DNA of 64,000 bases from Elusimicrobia bacterium RIFCSPLOWO2_02_FULL_39_32 (GCA_001800135.1 MGUU01000025.1:1-64000), one strand, 5' to 3'; counted from the first letter of the stretch, positions 33,708-44,065 are shown. Numbers and translations: made by a program. The notes: generated by a model not told the origin, from the sequence alone.

Positions 33708-35735
33708 ATGAGAACAAACCCGTTAACGATTTGCATTTTTCTTTTTATTGCTGGAGCTCTCTCCAGCTTAATTTTTAAAAAACGACCGTCTCTAGCAAGA
33801 ATTTCATCCCTTTCTTTTGCCGCTTTAAGCAGCGGGATTCTTTTTTTTAATTCTATTCTATTTTTAAAAAATGAAAACTCCATGGAGATCGTTCTGCCCA
33901 GTCTAGGTTTGCTTTCAGGGTTTCATTTCTATTTCACGCCGCTTTCCTCCCCTTTTATAGCCATTATTTCCGGATTAAGTTTATTGGCCAGTATCTATGC
34001 CATAACTTACGCTAAAGAGTATGATGAAAACGCTGCTGGTCTGGGATTTTTCTTTAATCTCTTTATTCTAGGAATGAGTTTGGTGCCTATAGCTCAAAAT
34101 GTTTTCACTTTTCTTTTTTGCTGGGAAGGGATGACTCTGGCCTCATTTTTCTTGGTTATTTTAGAACATAAAATAAAAGAGTCCAGAAAAGCTGCCTATA
34201 TTTATCTTGTCATGTCTCATTTAGGCGCTGCTTTTATATTCCTTATATTTTTTCTCCTATATCAAACAACAGGATCATGGGAATTCCAACATTTTAGAAT
34301 TGCTGCTTTCCAACTGCCCAATCATTTAAAAAATATCCTCTTTATTTTAGTTCTCCTAGGATTTGGCACTAAAGCGGGTCTAGTTCCACTGCATCTTTGG
34401 CTTCCTTACGCGCACCCTGCCGCTCCAAGCCATGTCTCTTCCCTCATGTCCGGAGTGATGATCAAAACCGCAATCTATGGGTTTCTGCTTATTCTATTCT
34501 CTTTCTTAAAAGGAGGGCCATGGTGGTGGGGAGCAATCATTTTAATGATCGCTTCAATCTCTAGTCTAGTTGGAATACTTCATGCTTTAATGGAAAATAA
34601 TCTTAAACGGCTGCTTGCCTATAGCAGCGTTGAAAATATTGGAATTATTTTAATGGGTGTGGGAGCTAGCCTGCTTTTCCATTCTTTTTCTCAAGATCAT
34701 CTTGCAGCTCTTGCCCTTACAGCTGGACTTTACCACACTTTAAATCATGCGTTATTCAAAGGACTTTTATTTTTATCTAGCGGCTCTGTGATTAAAGCAG
34801 CTCATACTAAAAACATGGAGGAAATGGGCGGCATTATTAAAAAAATGCCAATCACAGCTTTTTGTTTTCTGATCGGCTCAATGGCTGTATCTGCTCTGCC
34901 TCCTTTAAATGGTTTTGTCAGTGAATGGCTTACTTTCCAAGTTTTGCTTTCAGGATTTAATCTAAACTTTACCAGCGCTAGAATTGTTTGTTTAATTGCC
35001 ACAGCTGCTTTAGCTTTAACTGGAGCTCTTGCGGTTGCCTGTTTTGTTAAAGCTTTTGGCATAACATTTCTAGCTCAGCCAAGAAGTGAAAAAATCAAAC
35101 AATGCCGCGATCCCTCTATTTTAGAAATAGCTCCTATGGTATGTCTTTCTTTGGGCTGCCTAATCTTTGGAATTTTTCCAAATCATCTGCGCTGGTACTT
35201 AAAACCTACCATTGAATTTTTGCTGCCCAATGAAAATCCTCTTTTATCCAGCAATATAAACTTGTTTAATTCTTTGTCTGGAAATTACGGTTCTATTTTT
35301 CCAATGGGAATTTTAGCCAGCCTTATGATCGGAATTCTTCTGGCAATGTTCCTCTCTTCTATTTTGAATAAATCAAACAAAGTCAGAAAAGCGCCCACAT
35401 GGGGATGCGGCTTAGATCATCTTGATCCCAGAATGGAATACACCTCAACTGCTTTCTCCAAACCTTTTAGAATACTTTTTGCTTTCTTCTACAGACCCAT
35501 GCGTGAGGTTCGCCAAGAAACCACCCTTTCTCCTTATTTTTTAAATTCCATTCATTACTCTAATGAAATTACTCACATTATAAAAGAAACTCTCTATCAC
35601 CCGCCTTTAAAGGTAATGCTCAAAGTTTCACGCACCCTGCGCCGCATACAATCAGGAAGCCTAAACCTTTATCTTGGATATCTTCTGGCAACCGTCATCT
35701 TCCTGATCACGCTTTTTCTATGGAGAGAAACTTAG
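33708..35735 (+). CDS. hyfB: Ehr complex, HyfB-like antiporter subunit
   Basis: The 675-residue membrane protein is of the NuoL/MrpA/HyfB family, with about 16 helices. Segments FCWEGMTLASFFLVILEH (the glutamate of TM5), GFGTKAGLVPLHLWLPYAHPAAPSHVSSLMSGVMIKTAIYG (TM7-8 lysine and loop) and NLKRLLAYSSVENIGIIL are typical. The C-terminal HyfB extension (APTWGCGLDHLDPRMEYTSTAFSKPFR) is present, which separates HyfB from NuoL. The role is proton or sodium translocation. It is the first gene of the six-gene operon and overlaps the next gene by 16 nt. Confidence 0.88.
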   Translation: MRTNPLTICIFLFIAGALSSLIFKKRPSLARISSLSFAALSSGILFFNSILFLKNENSMEIVLPSLGLLSGFHFYFTPLSSPFIAIISGLSLLASIYAITYAKEYDENAAGLGFFFNLFILGMSLVPIAQNVFTFLFCWEGMTLASFFLVILEHKIKESRKAAYIYLVMSHLGAAFIFLIFFLLYQTTGSWEFQHFRIAAFQLPNHLKNILFILVLLGFGTKAGLVPLHLWLPYAHPAAPSHVSSLMSGVMIKTAIYGFLLILFSFLKGGPWWWGAIILMIASISSLVGILHALMENNLKRLLAYSSVENIGIILMGVGASLLFHSFSQDHLAALALTAGLYHTLNHALFKGLLFLSSGSVIKAAHTKNMEEMGGIIKKMPITAFCFLIGSMAVSALPPLNGFVSEWLTFQVLLSGFNLNFTSARIVCLIATAALALTGALAVACFVKAFGITFLAQPRSEKIKQCRDPSILEIAPMVCLSLGCLIFGIFPNHLRWYLKPTIEFLLPNENPLLSSNINLFNSLSGNYGSIFPMGILASLMIGILLAMFLSSILNKSNKVRKAPTWGCGLDHLDPRMEYTSTAFSKPFRILFAFFYRPMREVRQETTLSPYFLNSIHYSNEITHIIKETLYHPPLKVMLKVSRTLRRIQSGSLNLYLGYLLATVIFLITLFLWRET

Positions 35736-36691
35736 TGAATAAAATTAATTTTATGATCGCTCTATTTCAAGCAGCGATATTGTTAATTTTGGCGCCTCTA
35801 GCCATCGGCTTAATAAAAAAAACTAAAGCGCTCTTACAAAATCGTCAGGGAGCAACCATTTTTCAACCTTATTGGGATTTGTTAAAAAATTTCCGTAAAG
35901 AAGAAGTAATCTCTGAAACAACCTCCTGGATATTTCGGGCTGTGCCTTTAATCTGTTTTAGTTCTATTCTGATCTCCTGTTTATTAGTCCCAACCATTAG
36001 CATCAATCATTCACTCAAGTTTACAGGCGATCTAATTGCCCTGGTCTATCTTTTAGCTTTGCCAAGATTCTTTATGGCTTTGGCAGGACTTGACGCGGGC
36101 AGCGCTTTTGGCGGAATGGGCTCCAGCCGTGAAGTGATGATTAGCTCTACCGCTGAGCCTGCTTTAATTTTAGTTCTATTCACTATGGCTGTTACAGCGG
36201 GAACTACCCAAGCAGAAGAGATTATTCGAACGATACTTCAAAAAGGATGGATGACTTATTGGCCTGGAACTGTCCTTGCATTTGTGTCTCTTTTTCTAAT
36301 TACCCTAGCAGAATGCGGCAGACTTCCTGTAGATAACCCCGCCACACATCTTGAGCTTACCATGATTCATGAAGCGATGATTTTAGAATATTCCGGCAAA
36401 TCACTAGCTTTGATCGAGTGGGCATCTATGACAAAGCTACTATTGTTTTTCACGCTCTTGGCCAATATCTTTTTTCCATGGGGAATTGCCCAAGAGACTA
36501 GCTTAATCTCGCTTGGGAATTCTATGATTTTTTTTATTCTTAAAATAGGATTGTTCTGTCTGCTTCTAGCTTTTATAGAAACTTCAACCGCTAAATTAAG
36601 ATTATTTAGAGTTCCAGACTTTTTAGGAACAGCATTTGTTTTAGCGCTTCTAGCTCTTTTATCTCAGAGCATTTTAAAATTAGGGCTATGA
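35720..36691 (+). CDS. hyfC: Ehr complex, HyfC/NuoH-like membrane anchor
   Basis: The 323-residue protein has about eight helices. It carries the NuoH/HyfC segments ALLQNRQGATIFQPYWDLLKNFRKE (the loop next to the N2 cluster), GLDAGSAFGGMGSSREVMISSTAEP and LAECGRLPVDNPATHLELTMIHEAMILEYSG. This subunit forms the interface between the hydrophilic module and the membrane arm. It is coupled to the hyfB and hyfE homologues by overlaps. Confidence 0.92.
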   Translation: MERNLVNKINFMIALFQAAILLILAPLAIGLIKKTKALLQNRQGATIFQPYWDLLKNFRKEEVISETTSWIFRAVPLICFSSILISCLLVPTISINHSLKFTGDLIALVYLLALPRFFMALAGLDAGSAFGGMGSSREVMISSTAEPALILVLFTMAVTAGTTQAEEIIRTILQKGWMTYWPGTVLAFVSLFLITLAECGRLPVDNPATHLELTMIHEAMILEYSGKSLALIEWASMTKLLLFFTLLANIFFPWGIAQETSLISLGNSMIFFILKIGLFCLLLAFIETSTAKLRLFRVPDFLGTAFVLALLALLSQSILKLGL

Positions 36692-37350
36692 ACACTCATT
36701 CTTTTTATTTAACCCAGGCAATTACATTTTTTTCCGCTCTTTCTTTAGTCAGCGCTTTTGGCATGTTGTCCCTGAGAACTTTGCGCCTGTGCATTCGCAC
36801 ATATGCCGCTCAATCCCTTTGTCTAGGTTTCACAGCTTTCTTATTAGGCTTGAGCCTTAGACACTACCATGTAGCGATAATCGCAATGGTTGTAATGATT
36901 GTGAAAGGACTTTTAATACCATGGTTCCTAGATAAAGTAATGGAGGAAGTCCGTATTAAAAGAGAGCTGGATCCTTTTGTAAGTTATCCTATCTCCATGT
37001 TTATTGGCGTGGGACTAGCTCTTGTCTCCTACTCCCTAGTTGACCGGGTCATAATGAATGACCCCTTTGCAGCTAAAGGATTTTCTCTGGCATTAACTCT
37101 GATTCTTTTGGGACTATGGCTGATGGTGAGTAGAAAAAAAGCAATGATTCAAGTGCTTGGGCTTTTAGTCGTAGAAAACGGGCTTTTTGTGGCAGCGCTT
37201 TCTACCTCTTTTAGCATGCCCATGATCGTTGAATTAGGATTAGTGTTTGATTTATTAATCGCAGTGGTTATTATGGGAATGCTTATTTTCCGGATTCAAA
37301 ATACTTTTTCTTCAATCAATACAGAACATTTAAACCGTTTAAAAGGATAG
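36688..37350 (+). CDS. hyfE: Ehr complex, HyfE-like small membrane subunit
   Basis: The 220-residue protein has about seven helices and the HyfE stretch GLSLRHYHVAIIAMVVMIVKGLLIPWFLDKV. It ends with GLVFDLLIAVVIMGMLIFRIQ, comparable to NuoK (family HyfE). It starts inside the hyfC stop (4-nt overlap). Together with HyfB, HyfC and HyfF it makes the membrane arm. Confidence 0.88.
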   Translation: MNTHSFYLTQAITFFSALSLVSAFGMLSLRTLRLCIRTYAAQSLCLGFTAFLLGLSLRHYHVAIIAMVVMIVKGLLIPWFLDKVMEEVRIKRELDPFVSYPISMFIGVGLALVSYSLVDRVIMNDPFAAKGFSLALTLILLGLWLMVSRKKAMIQVLGLLVVENGLFVAALSTSFSMPMIVELGLVFDLLIAVVIMGMLIFRIQNTFSSINTEHLNRLKG

Positions 37351-37353
37351 AAT

Positions 37354-38829
37354 ATGAAAGTCTGGTTTATTTTAATTTCACCTTTTTTAACTGCTCTTTT
37401 ATGCGCCTTAGGCAGAAGCCCGAACTTTATTCAACGAGTAAGTGTGGTTGGATCCTGGATTACTTGCTTTTTATCTGGTTTTGTCTGCCTCCATTTTTTA
37501 ACCCATGCTCCAACAACATTGAAGAGTTCCGCTCTTTTTATAGATGCTGTAGGATCATACCTGGCCATGATTATATCTGTAATCTCTCTTTTAGTTTCTA
37601 TCTTATCAAAAGATTTTATGAATCATGAACAAAAATTAGAAAACTTAAAAGTAAACTCATACAGAACTTATTATGCTCTTTTTCATGTTTTTGTTTCCAC
37701 CATGCTTTTAGTCTCTATTGCAAATAATTTGGGGATTCTCTGGATTATGGTAGAGGCAACCACTCTTTCTACCGCATTTTTAGTTGGCTTTCATCGCCAT
37801 CGCCATTCCATAGAAGCGGCTTGGAAGTATGTGATTTTGTGTTCCATTGGCATTGCCTTTGCCTTATTTGGAACTATTCTATTTTATTATTCAGCGGTTA
37901 AAAGTGGATTGGGATATAGCCTTGAATGGACTACTTTTATTGAAATAGCTCCTCAACTCGATCCCCGTATTGTAAAACTTGGCTTTATATTTATTATTTT
38001 AGGTTATGGAACAAAAGCGGGTTTAGCCCCGCTACACACTTGGCTGCCGGATGCTCATAGCCAGGCTCCCAGCCCTATTAGCGCCATGCTCTCAGGAGTG
38101 CTTTTAACCAGCGCGTTTTATGCTCTTACAAGATTCTATGCCATTACCGTGCGATGCGTTGGAACAGAAATTCCGGGAACCATTTTACTTTTATTTGGGT
38201 GCGCTTCGCTGGGAATTGCAGCTCCTTTTATTATTGCTGCGCGAGATTATAAACGCATGCTCGCCTACTCCAGCATAGAACATATGGGACTTTTAACCTT
38301 TGGACTTGGAATAGGAACTCCTTTTGCAATTTATGGAATGTTCTTGCACATTTTGTCTCATGCTTTTGGAAAATCTCTTGCTTTTTTAAGCGCAGGCCGT
38401 ATTTTACAAACCTATGGGACAAGAAAAATCAAAAAGATTACAGGAACTATTACAACCATGCCTGAAACAGGGATCTCTTTTTTTATTTCAATACTGGCGC
38501 TGGCTGGTTTACCCCCTTTCAGCATTTTTACAAGTGAACTTATGATTCTTTCTGCAGGATTTGCTTCCGGAAAAAATTGGTTTAGTTTTTTAGCTCTCAT
38601 ATTCCTTGGCTTGATTTTTGCCGGCCTTTTAAATCATCTGGTTCATATCTCTTTTGGGTCAAATCTTCAACCTAAAAATGATTCGCATCCCTTGTCACAT
38701 TTTTCATGGAACGCTTGCGCTGCTTTTATCATTGTCATCTTGGTAGTTTTAGGATGCTGGATGCCAAATTCTTTAAATGCTTGGCTTTGGCAAATGGCGC
38801 AAATCATACAGGGAAGTTCACATGTCTGA
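37354..38829 (+). CDS. hyfF: Ehr complex, HyfF-like antiporter subunit
   Basis: A NuoM/N-type antiporter-like protein of 491 residues with about 14 helices. IMVEATTLSTAFLVGFHRHRHSIEAAWKYVILC holds the TM5 glutamate. GYGTKAGLAPLHTWLPDAHSQAPSPISAMLSGVLL and DYKRMLAYSSIEHMGLL are the TM7-TM10 markers. The HyfF-specific pattern is HILSHAFGKSLAFLSAGRILQTYGT. It overlaps the large-subunit gene by 8 nt. Confidence 0.92.
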   Translation: MKVWFILISPFLTALLCALGRSPNFIQRVSVVGSWITCFLSGFVCLHFLTHAPTTLKSSALFIDAVGSYLAMIISVISLLVSILSKDFMNHEQKLENLKVNSYRTYYALFHVFVSTMLLVSIANNLGILWIMVEATTLSTAFLVGFHRHRHSIEAAWKYVILCSIGIAFALFGTILFYYSAVKSGLGYSLEWTTFIEIAPQLDPRIVKLGFIFIILGYGTKAGLAPLHTWLPDAHSQAPSPISAMLSGVLLTSAFYALTRFYAITVRCVGTEIPGTILLLFGCASLGIAAPFIIAARDYKRMLAYSSIEHMGLLTFGLGIGTPFAIYGMFLHILSHAFGKSLAFLSAGRILQTYGTRKIKKITGTITTMPETGISFFISILALAGLPPFSIFTSELMILSAGFASGKNWFSFLALIFLGLIFAGLLNHLVHISFGSNLQPKNDSHPLSHFSWNACAAFIIVILVVLGCWMPNSLNAWLWQMAQIIQGSSHV

Positions 38830-40408
38830 TTCTAAAAAATATTTTATTGACAGGATCTGCTCACTGCTAAAACTTCCAGCTAACTCTCTTTCCGGAAATG
38901 AGAATGAGATTTCTGCTCTTTTTCCTCTGGATGAAATCCCCTTTATTATAAAGCGGCTTTTAGAAATGGAAGGAGCAAGATTAGTCTTCATTGGGGCAAC
39001 AGATGACCGCAAAAACAGTAAGAGTTTTGGCCTTCAATACCTCTTTTCTATTGACAAAGAAAGTCTCCTTATCCTGCTGCGGTCAAAGGTTCCAGATCAT
39101 ACCCCTAAATTCCCCTCCATCGCTGTTCCAGTAACTGCTGCAGCTGCTTTTGAACAAGAAATTTCAGAGTTCTTTGGCATGATACCTCAAGGCCATCCAA
39201 ACCTTAAAAACCTCCTTCTGCATGAAGATTGGCCTTCTGAAACATTTCCTCTACGAAAAGATTTTGATCCAAACCAAAAAATAAAAAGAGTTGAAAAAAA
39301 GCCTTCTAACTTTTTGCAAGTGACAGGGGAAGGAGTCTTTGAAATTCCTGTGGGTCCTGTGCATGCGGGAATTATTGAGCCAGGCCATTTTCGGTTTAGC
39401 GTGGCTGGAGAGCCTGTGATCCATTTAGAGATTCAACTTGGGTTTGCGCACAAAGGAATTGAAAAATTGGCAGAAGGAAAAACTGTTTTGGAAGCAGTAT
39501 GCCTAGCGGAAAGAATCTCAGGAGATGCTTCTTTTGCGCACAGCCTGGCATTTTGTCAAGCTGTGGAAAAAATAGCAAAAGTCACAATCCCAAAAAAAGC
39601 TCAAGTCCTGCGAGTCATTTTCAGTGAAATGGAACGCTTATATAACCATCTGGGAGATATCGCTGGGATTGCAACGGATGTTGGTTTTTCTTTTGGCGCA
39701 GCGCAAATGTTAAGGCTGCGTGAACTTATTTTACAAAAAAATGATTGTTTTACAGGACATCGTCTTCTTCGCGGAATCGTCATTCCCGGAGGGGTTGCAT
39801 GCGACCTAACAGCTGAAATGAAAAATGAACTTCGCTCTTTCCTTAATTTACTGCTGAATCAATATAATCCAGTTGAACATCTTTATTTTGAAACAGACTC
39901 TCTTATGGACAGAATTGAAGGAACCGGAGTAGTCCTTGAAAAAGTTGTGAGAGATCTTGCGGGAGTTGGGCCTGTGGCCAGAGCTTCAAACGTAAAAATA
40001 GATTTAAGACAAGACTTCCCTTATGCGGATTATCCAAATTTAAAATTTGAGGCAGCCTTTAGAAAAGAAGGGGATGTAGCGGCAAGGATGTTTGTAAAAA
40101 TGGCTGAATTTAAAGAGGCGATCTCTATTATTTTTCAGGCTCTAGATCATTTGACTGATGAACCTTTATCTGTCAATATTCAGTCTCTTCCGGAAGGTTC
40201 AGCTCTTGGCTGGGCAGAATCAGCCCGTGGAGAAATATTTCATTGGTTAAGGATTGACCGGGATGGAAAAATTGATCGTTTAAAAATTAAGTCCCCCTCA
40301 TTCTCAAACTGGCGGATTTTACCTTGGGCAGTGCAAGGAAATATTGTTCCGGATTTTCCATTAATCAATAAAAGTTTTAATTTATCTTATTCAGGGAATG
40401 ACCGTTAA
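38822..40408 (+). CDS. hyfG: Ehr complex, HyfG-like large subunit lacking NiFe-binding cysteines
   Basis: Start taken at ATG 38822 (528 residues); the upstream ATG at 38777 lies deep in hyfF. Residues 1-150 are NuoC-like (FEQEISEFFGMIPQGHPNLKNLLLHEDWP). Residues 170-528 are NuoD/NiFe large-subunit-like (GPVHAGIIEPGHFRFSVAGE, QLGFAHKGIEKL). The two CxxC motifs that hold nickel and iron are gone: near residue 228 the sequence is AERISGDASFAH in place of ERxCGxCxxxH, and the C-terminus is NLSYSGNDR in place of DPCxxCTxR. The protein therefore cannot carry a NiFe centre. This loss defines the energy-converting-hydrogenase-related (Ehr) group, whose substrate is unknown. Confidence 0.9.
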   Translation: MSDSKKYFIDRICSLLKLPANSLSGNENEISALFPLDEIPFIIKRLLEMEGARLVFIGATDDRKNSKSFGLQYLFSIDKESLLILLRSKVPDHTPKFPSIAVPVTAAAAFEQEISEFFGMIPQGHPNLKNLLLHEDWPSETFPLRKDFDPNQKIKRVEKKPSNFLQVTGEGVFEIPVGPVHAGIIEPGHFRFSVAGEPVIHLEIQLGFAHKGIEKLAEGKTVLEAVCLAERISGDASFAHSLAFCQAVEKIAKVTIPKKAQVLRVIFSEMERLYNHLGDIAGIATDVGFSFGAAQMLRLRELILQKNDCFTGHRLLRGIVIPGGVACDLTAEMKNELRSFLNLLLNQYNPVEHLYFETDSLMDRIEGTGVVLEKVVRDLAGVGPVARASNVKIDLRQDFPYADYPNLKFEAAFRKEGDVAARMFVKMAEFKEAISIIFQALDHLTDEPLSVNIQSLPEGSALGWAESARGEIFHWLRIDRDGKIDRLKIKSPSFSNWRILPWAVQGNIVPDFPLINKSFNLSYSGNDR

Positions 40409-40933
40409 ATGTTTGACATCATAAAAATAAATTTAAAAACAGGGTGCGCCACTATTCCAATCCAAGCTAAAAGTAAAAAGGAGTTTAGCGTTGTTGGTAA
40501 CGAATTAAAAAATAAGATTAAACAACTTTTCGGTGGGAGATCTCTTCATGTCCGCCAAATTGACGCTGGCTCTTGCAATGGCTGCGAGTTAGAGATCAGC
40601 GCCTTATCCAACCCTATCTATGACATTGAGCGATTTGGAATTCATTTTGTTGCCTCGCCCAGACACGCGGATGTTTTGTTGGTGACTGGCCCAATCACAA
40701 GACAAATGGAACCAGCTTTAATAAAAACATACGAAGCAACTCCTGAACCCCGCATTGTCATTGCCACTGGAGATTGCGCTATCAACTGTGGTGTCTATGT
40801 TAATAGCTATGCGGTAAGCGGCCCTTTAAATACCATTATCCCTGTGGATGTCAATATCCCAGGATGCCCCCCAAACCCTACAGCTATTTTACAAGCTCTC
40901 TTATCCATCCTAGACCGTCTGCCAAAAAAATAA
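40409..40933 (+). CDS. hyfI: Ehr complex, HyfI/NuoB-like small subunit
   Basis: The 174-residue protein carries the ligands of one 4Fe-4S (N2-type) cluster: C56 and C59 in GSCNGCELE, C121 in TGDCAINC, and C151 in PGCPPNP. It lies directly after the large-subunit gene. No gene for the two-cluster ferredoxin subunit (HyfH/NuoI) or for HyfA is present in the operon, so the route of electrons into this cluster is not evident. Confidence 0.92.
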   Translation: MFDIIKINLKTGCATIPIQAKSKKEFSVVGNELKNKIKQLFGGRSLHVRQIDAGSCNGCELEISALSNPIYDIERFGIHFVASPRHADVLLVTGPITRQMEPALIKTYEATPEPRIVIATGDCAINCGVYVNSYAVSGPLNTIIPVDVNIPGCPPNPTAILQALLSILDRLPKK

Positions 40934-40957
40934 AGACCAAAAAGTTTGACCAATTTT

Positions 40958-41755
40958 TTACTGCCGGCTCAAGATTTGAATTAAAGGAGCAATTAAGATT
41001 CTATACCATCCAAATGGAATGAGGGTGTGGGACGAAATTAACTTCAAGAAAAATTTTAAAGAGATCCATGCAGAAATAAATGAGACTATAAAACCAACTG
41101 CAAAGATAAGAAGAAGCTCTGAAGAAAATAAAGAATAACTTTTATATAGATCATAAAATGTGGCGGCAAACATAACAGGCACAGCGGCAAGAAAAGAATA
41201 TTCCACTGCTGTTTTTCTTTCCACTTGCAGCAACATGGCGCCTAAAATCGTGCAAGCAGATCTAGACATCCCAGGCCATAGAGATAAACACTGAAAAAAT
41301 CCAATTAAAATTGCGTCTCTATAAGTTAAAGCGTCCAGTCCTAATTTTTTGGATTGAGGCAAATACCGTTCCACTGCCAAAATAGCTATCCCGCCTAACC
41401 CCAAACCAATGCTCACAGTTTGGGGATTAAAAAGATATTTTTTAATTGCGCCATGAGCCGCAGCTCCTAAAATTAAAGCAGGAATGGTTGTAAGCATTAA
41501 AAGAACCATGCCTTTTCTTCCTGAAAAACCCTCCTTTTTCTCAAATTGAAACAAACCAAAAAATATTTTTCTATAAATAAATAAAACCGCGCAAATGGCT
41601 CCTAACTGAATAAAAACTTCAAAAGTATCAGCAAGCGATCCTTTAAAATCCAAAAGATTGCCCACCACAATTAAATGGCCTGTGGAAGAAACCGGAATAA
41701 ATTCCGTTAATCCCTCCACTATTCCTAAAATGACCGCGTCTAAAAAATTTTTCAT
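40958..41755 (-). CDS. uppP: undecaprenyl-diphosphatase
   Basis: The 265-residue protein has eight predicted helices and the BacA/UppP motifs GIVEGLTEFIPVSSTGHLIV (residues ~12-32) and LWPGMSRSACTILGAML. It recycles undecaprenyl diphosphate for peptidoglycan and other envelope polymers and can give bacitracin resistance. It is convergent with the Ehr operon (24-nt gap) and is followed upstream by the glutamine synthetase terminator. Confidence 0.95.
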   Translation of the reverse strand: MKNFLDAVILGIVEGLTEFIPVSSTGHLIVVGNLLDFKGSLADTFEVFIQLGAICAVLFIYRKIFFGLFQFEKKEGFSGRKGMVLLMLTTIPALILGAAAHGAIKKYLFNPQTVSIGLGLGGIAILAVERYLPQSKKLGLDALTYRDAILIGFFQCLSLWPGMSRSACTILGAMLLQVERKTAVEYSFLAAVPVMFAATFYDLYKSYSLFSSELLLIFAVGFIVSFISAWISLKFFLKLISSHTLIPFGWYRILIAPLIQILSRQ

Positions 41756-41840
41756 AAAGTTACCCGGAACTATTCACTTGGCTCTAAAGAACTCCCTCAA
41801 CTCCCCTGGGGGACAGGCAAGATAAAAAAGAGCGCCATAA

Positions 41841-41880
41841 AAAAGGGCAGCTCCTCTTTTCTTAAAGGAACTGCCCTTTT
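41841..41880 (-). terminator. rho-independent terminator of the glutamine synthetase gene
   Basis: The stem AAAAGGGCAG (41841-41850) pairs with CTGCCCTTTT (41871-41880), extended inside by TCCT/AGGA after one mismatch. It lies 25 nt after the stop at 41906. A-rich and T-rich flanks make it usable on either strand. Confidence 0.85.
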
Positions 41881-41905
41881 TATAACTGAAGAATAAAGTC
41901 TAATT

Positions 41906-44065
41906 CTAGAAGTTAAACAACATGTCCGCGTATGTGGGCACTGGCCACAAATCTTTTGGAAGCAGTTGTTCCAACGCGTCAATATCTTGCCGCAATTCCG
42001 CCTGAGCTGTAAACACGGTATCTCGATAAGCTGCTGCTTTTTTCTCCATGTTCCCAATATTAGAAGCCTTATCTGTATTAGCTTCTAAAACCGCAAGCTT
42101 TTTACTCGCAGAGCTAAGCAGCGCAGAAATTTTTTCCAAAAGATTAGCTTGCACTGAACTGTCTGCGCCAGCAGATTTTAGCTTATTAATGGTATCAGCT
42201 AACTCGTTAGTATAAGCGATCACTTGAGGAATATACTGAGTTTTCGACATTTGGATCGCTGCTCTAGCCTCGATATTAATATGTTTGGCATATTGTTCAA
42301 GATAAATTTCATAACGGGAATGCAGCTCTTTTCTTGAAAGCACATTATATTTTTCAAAAAGCTCTATTGCGTTCTTATTTGCCATAGCTGCATATGCTTC
42401 TGCTGAAGAACGAATATTGGGCAATCCGCGTTTAGTTGCTTCTTTAAGCCATGATTCCGCATAATTATTGCCATTAAAAACCACACGGCTATGTTTCTGC
42501 CAGGTTCCTTTCACAATAGCGGCAACTTCCTTATTCACATCTTTTGCTTTTTCCAGACGGGTTGCAATTTCATCTAAAGATTCAGCCACAATGGTGTTCA
42601 AAACTGTGTTAGGACCAGCAATGGAAGCGGAAGAAGGAACCATGCGGAATTCAAATTTATTGCCGGTAAAAGCAAAAGGAGAGGTGCGGTTACGATCCGT
42701 ATTATCTAAAGGCAGCGAGGGCAAAGAATCTACGCCAATATTTAAAAACTGTTGGCCTTTAGCACGGGTGGCTTTACCTTTTGCCATGTTATCTAACAAC
42801 TGAGTCAAGAACGTGCCAAGGAAAACAGAGATAATAGCCGGCGGAGCTTCATTAGCGCCTAAACGCAAATCATTGCCTGGATTTGCAGCGCCTGCGCGTA
42901 GCTTATCCGCATGTGTATCTACAGCCATTAAAACTGCGGAAAGAAATGTTAAAAAGATTTCATTTTCATGCGGTGTGTGTCCTGGCTCAAGTAAATTAAT
43001 GCCGTCGTCCGTAGCAAGTGACCAGTTATTATGTTTGCCAGATCCATTTACCCCTGCAAACGGCTTTTCAAAAAGCAGACAGACTAGACCATTTCTCAAT
43101 GCGACTTTCTGCATGGTTTCCATTACCAGTTGGTTGTGGTCCGCAGCGATATTGGTAGTAGAAAATATAGGAGCCATTTCATATTGAGCTGGAGCCACTT
43201 CATTGTGTTTAGTTTTAGAAGAGATACCTATTTTCCAAAGCTCAATATCCAGCTCCTTCATAAACTTAGAAATTCTATCTTTAATAGCTCCAAAATATTG
43301 ATCTTCTAATTCTTGTCCTTTTGGGGATGGAGCGCCAAAAAGAGTGCGCCCAGTAACAATCAGATCAATCCTTTGATCAAAAAAAGTTTTATCAATTAAA
43401 AAATATTCCTGTTCAGGACCAACCGTGGAGGTAACTCTTTTTGAAGTTTTATTTCCCAAAGCTGCCAGAACCCGCAAAGCCTGCTTAGAGACAGCTTCCA
43501 TGGAACGCAGCAATGGGGTTTTTTTATCTAAAGCCTCCCCATTATAGGAACAAAATGCTGTGGGGATACATAAAGTAACATCGCCTGCCGCATCTTCTTT
43601 AAGGAAAGCAGGAGAGGTGCAGTCCCATGCCGTATAACCGCGAGCTTCAAAAGTAGTACGTAATCCGCCTGAAGGAAAAGAGGATGCATCCGGTTCACCT
43701 TGAATAAGCTGTTTTCCAGAAAATTCAGCAATGGCAGAGCCATCCGGTTGAGGAGAAAGAAAAGAATCATGTTTCTCAGCAGTCTTTCCAGTTAAAGGCT
43801 GAAACCAATGGGTATAATGACTAGCCCCTTTAGAAATAGCCCAATCCTTCATCGCTTCCGCAACCACATTGGCTACTTCCAGAGTTAGTTTAGCCTCCCC
43901 TGCCTGTACTTTTTTAAGTTCCGCATGAATTTGTTTGGGCAACATTTTTTTCATGACACTATCATTAAAGACATTGCTGCCGAATAAATTAGCTATGCTC
44001 ATTTTTTTCCCCGCCTTCTGATTAATATCCGCAATTAATTTTTCAACATTCTGTTTTGTACTCAT
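41906..44065 (-). CDS. glnN: glutamine synthetase type III
   Basis: The 719 residues fit GSIII (GlnN), much longer than GSI. Markers are [63 protein letters not shown] and [21 protein letters not shown]. It makes glutamine from glutamate, ammonia and ATP. Its 160-nt upstream region shows a clear ribosome site (GTGAGGAG) and a small AAAGC/GCTTT hairpin but no certain nitrogen-control site. It is monocistronic, with its own terminator. Confidence 0.96.
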   Translation of the reverse strand: MSTKQNVEKLIADINQKAGKKMSIANLFGSNVFNDSVMKKMLPKQIHAELKKVQAGEAKLTLEVANVVAEAMKDWAISKGASHYTHWFQPLTGKTAEKHDSFLSPQPDGSAIAEFSGKQLIQGEPDASSFPSGGLRTTFEARGYTAWDCTSPAFLKEDAAGDVTLCIPTAFCSYNGEALDKKTPLLRSMEAVSKQALRVLAALGNKTSKRVTSTVGPEQEYFLIDKTFFDQRIDLIVTGRTLFGAPSPKGQELEDQYFGAIKDRISKFMKELDIELWKIGISSKTKHNEVAPAQYEMAPIFSTTNIAADHNQLVMETMQKVALRNGLVCLLFEKPFAGVNGSGKHNNWSLATDDGINLLEPGHTPHENEIFLTFLSAVLMAVDTHADKLRAGAANPGNDLRLGANEAPPAIISVFLGTFLTQLLDNMAKGKATRAKGQQFLNIGVDSLPSLPLDNTDRNRTSPFAFTGNKFEFRMVPSSASIAGPNTVLNTIVAESLDEIATRLEKAKDVNKEVAAIVKGTWQKHSRVVFNGNNYAESWLKEATKRGLPNIRSSAEAYAAMANKNAIELFEKYNVLSRKELHSRYEIYLEQYAKHINIEARAAIQMSKTQYIPQVIAYTNELADTINKLKSAGADSSVQANLLEKISALLSSASKKLAVLEANTDKASNIGNMEKKAAAYRDTVFTAQAELRQDIDALEQLLPKDLWPVPTYADMLFNF

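Noticed and set aside
33708-40933. Genuine group 4 NiFe hydrogenase or complex I
   Set aside because: NiFe-ligand cysteines are missing in both motifs, and several complex I subunits (NuoE, F, G, I, A, J) are absent; HyfB- and HyfE-type subunits point to the Ehr group.
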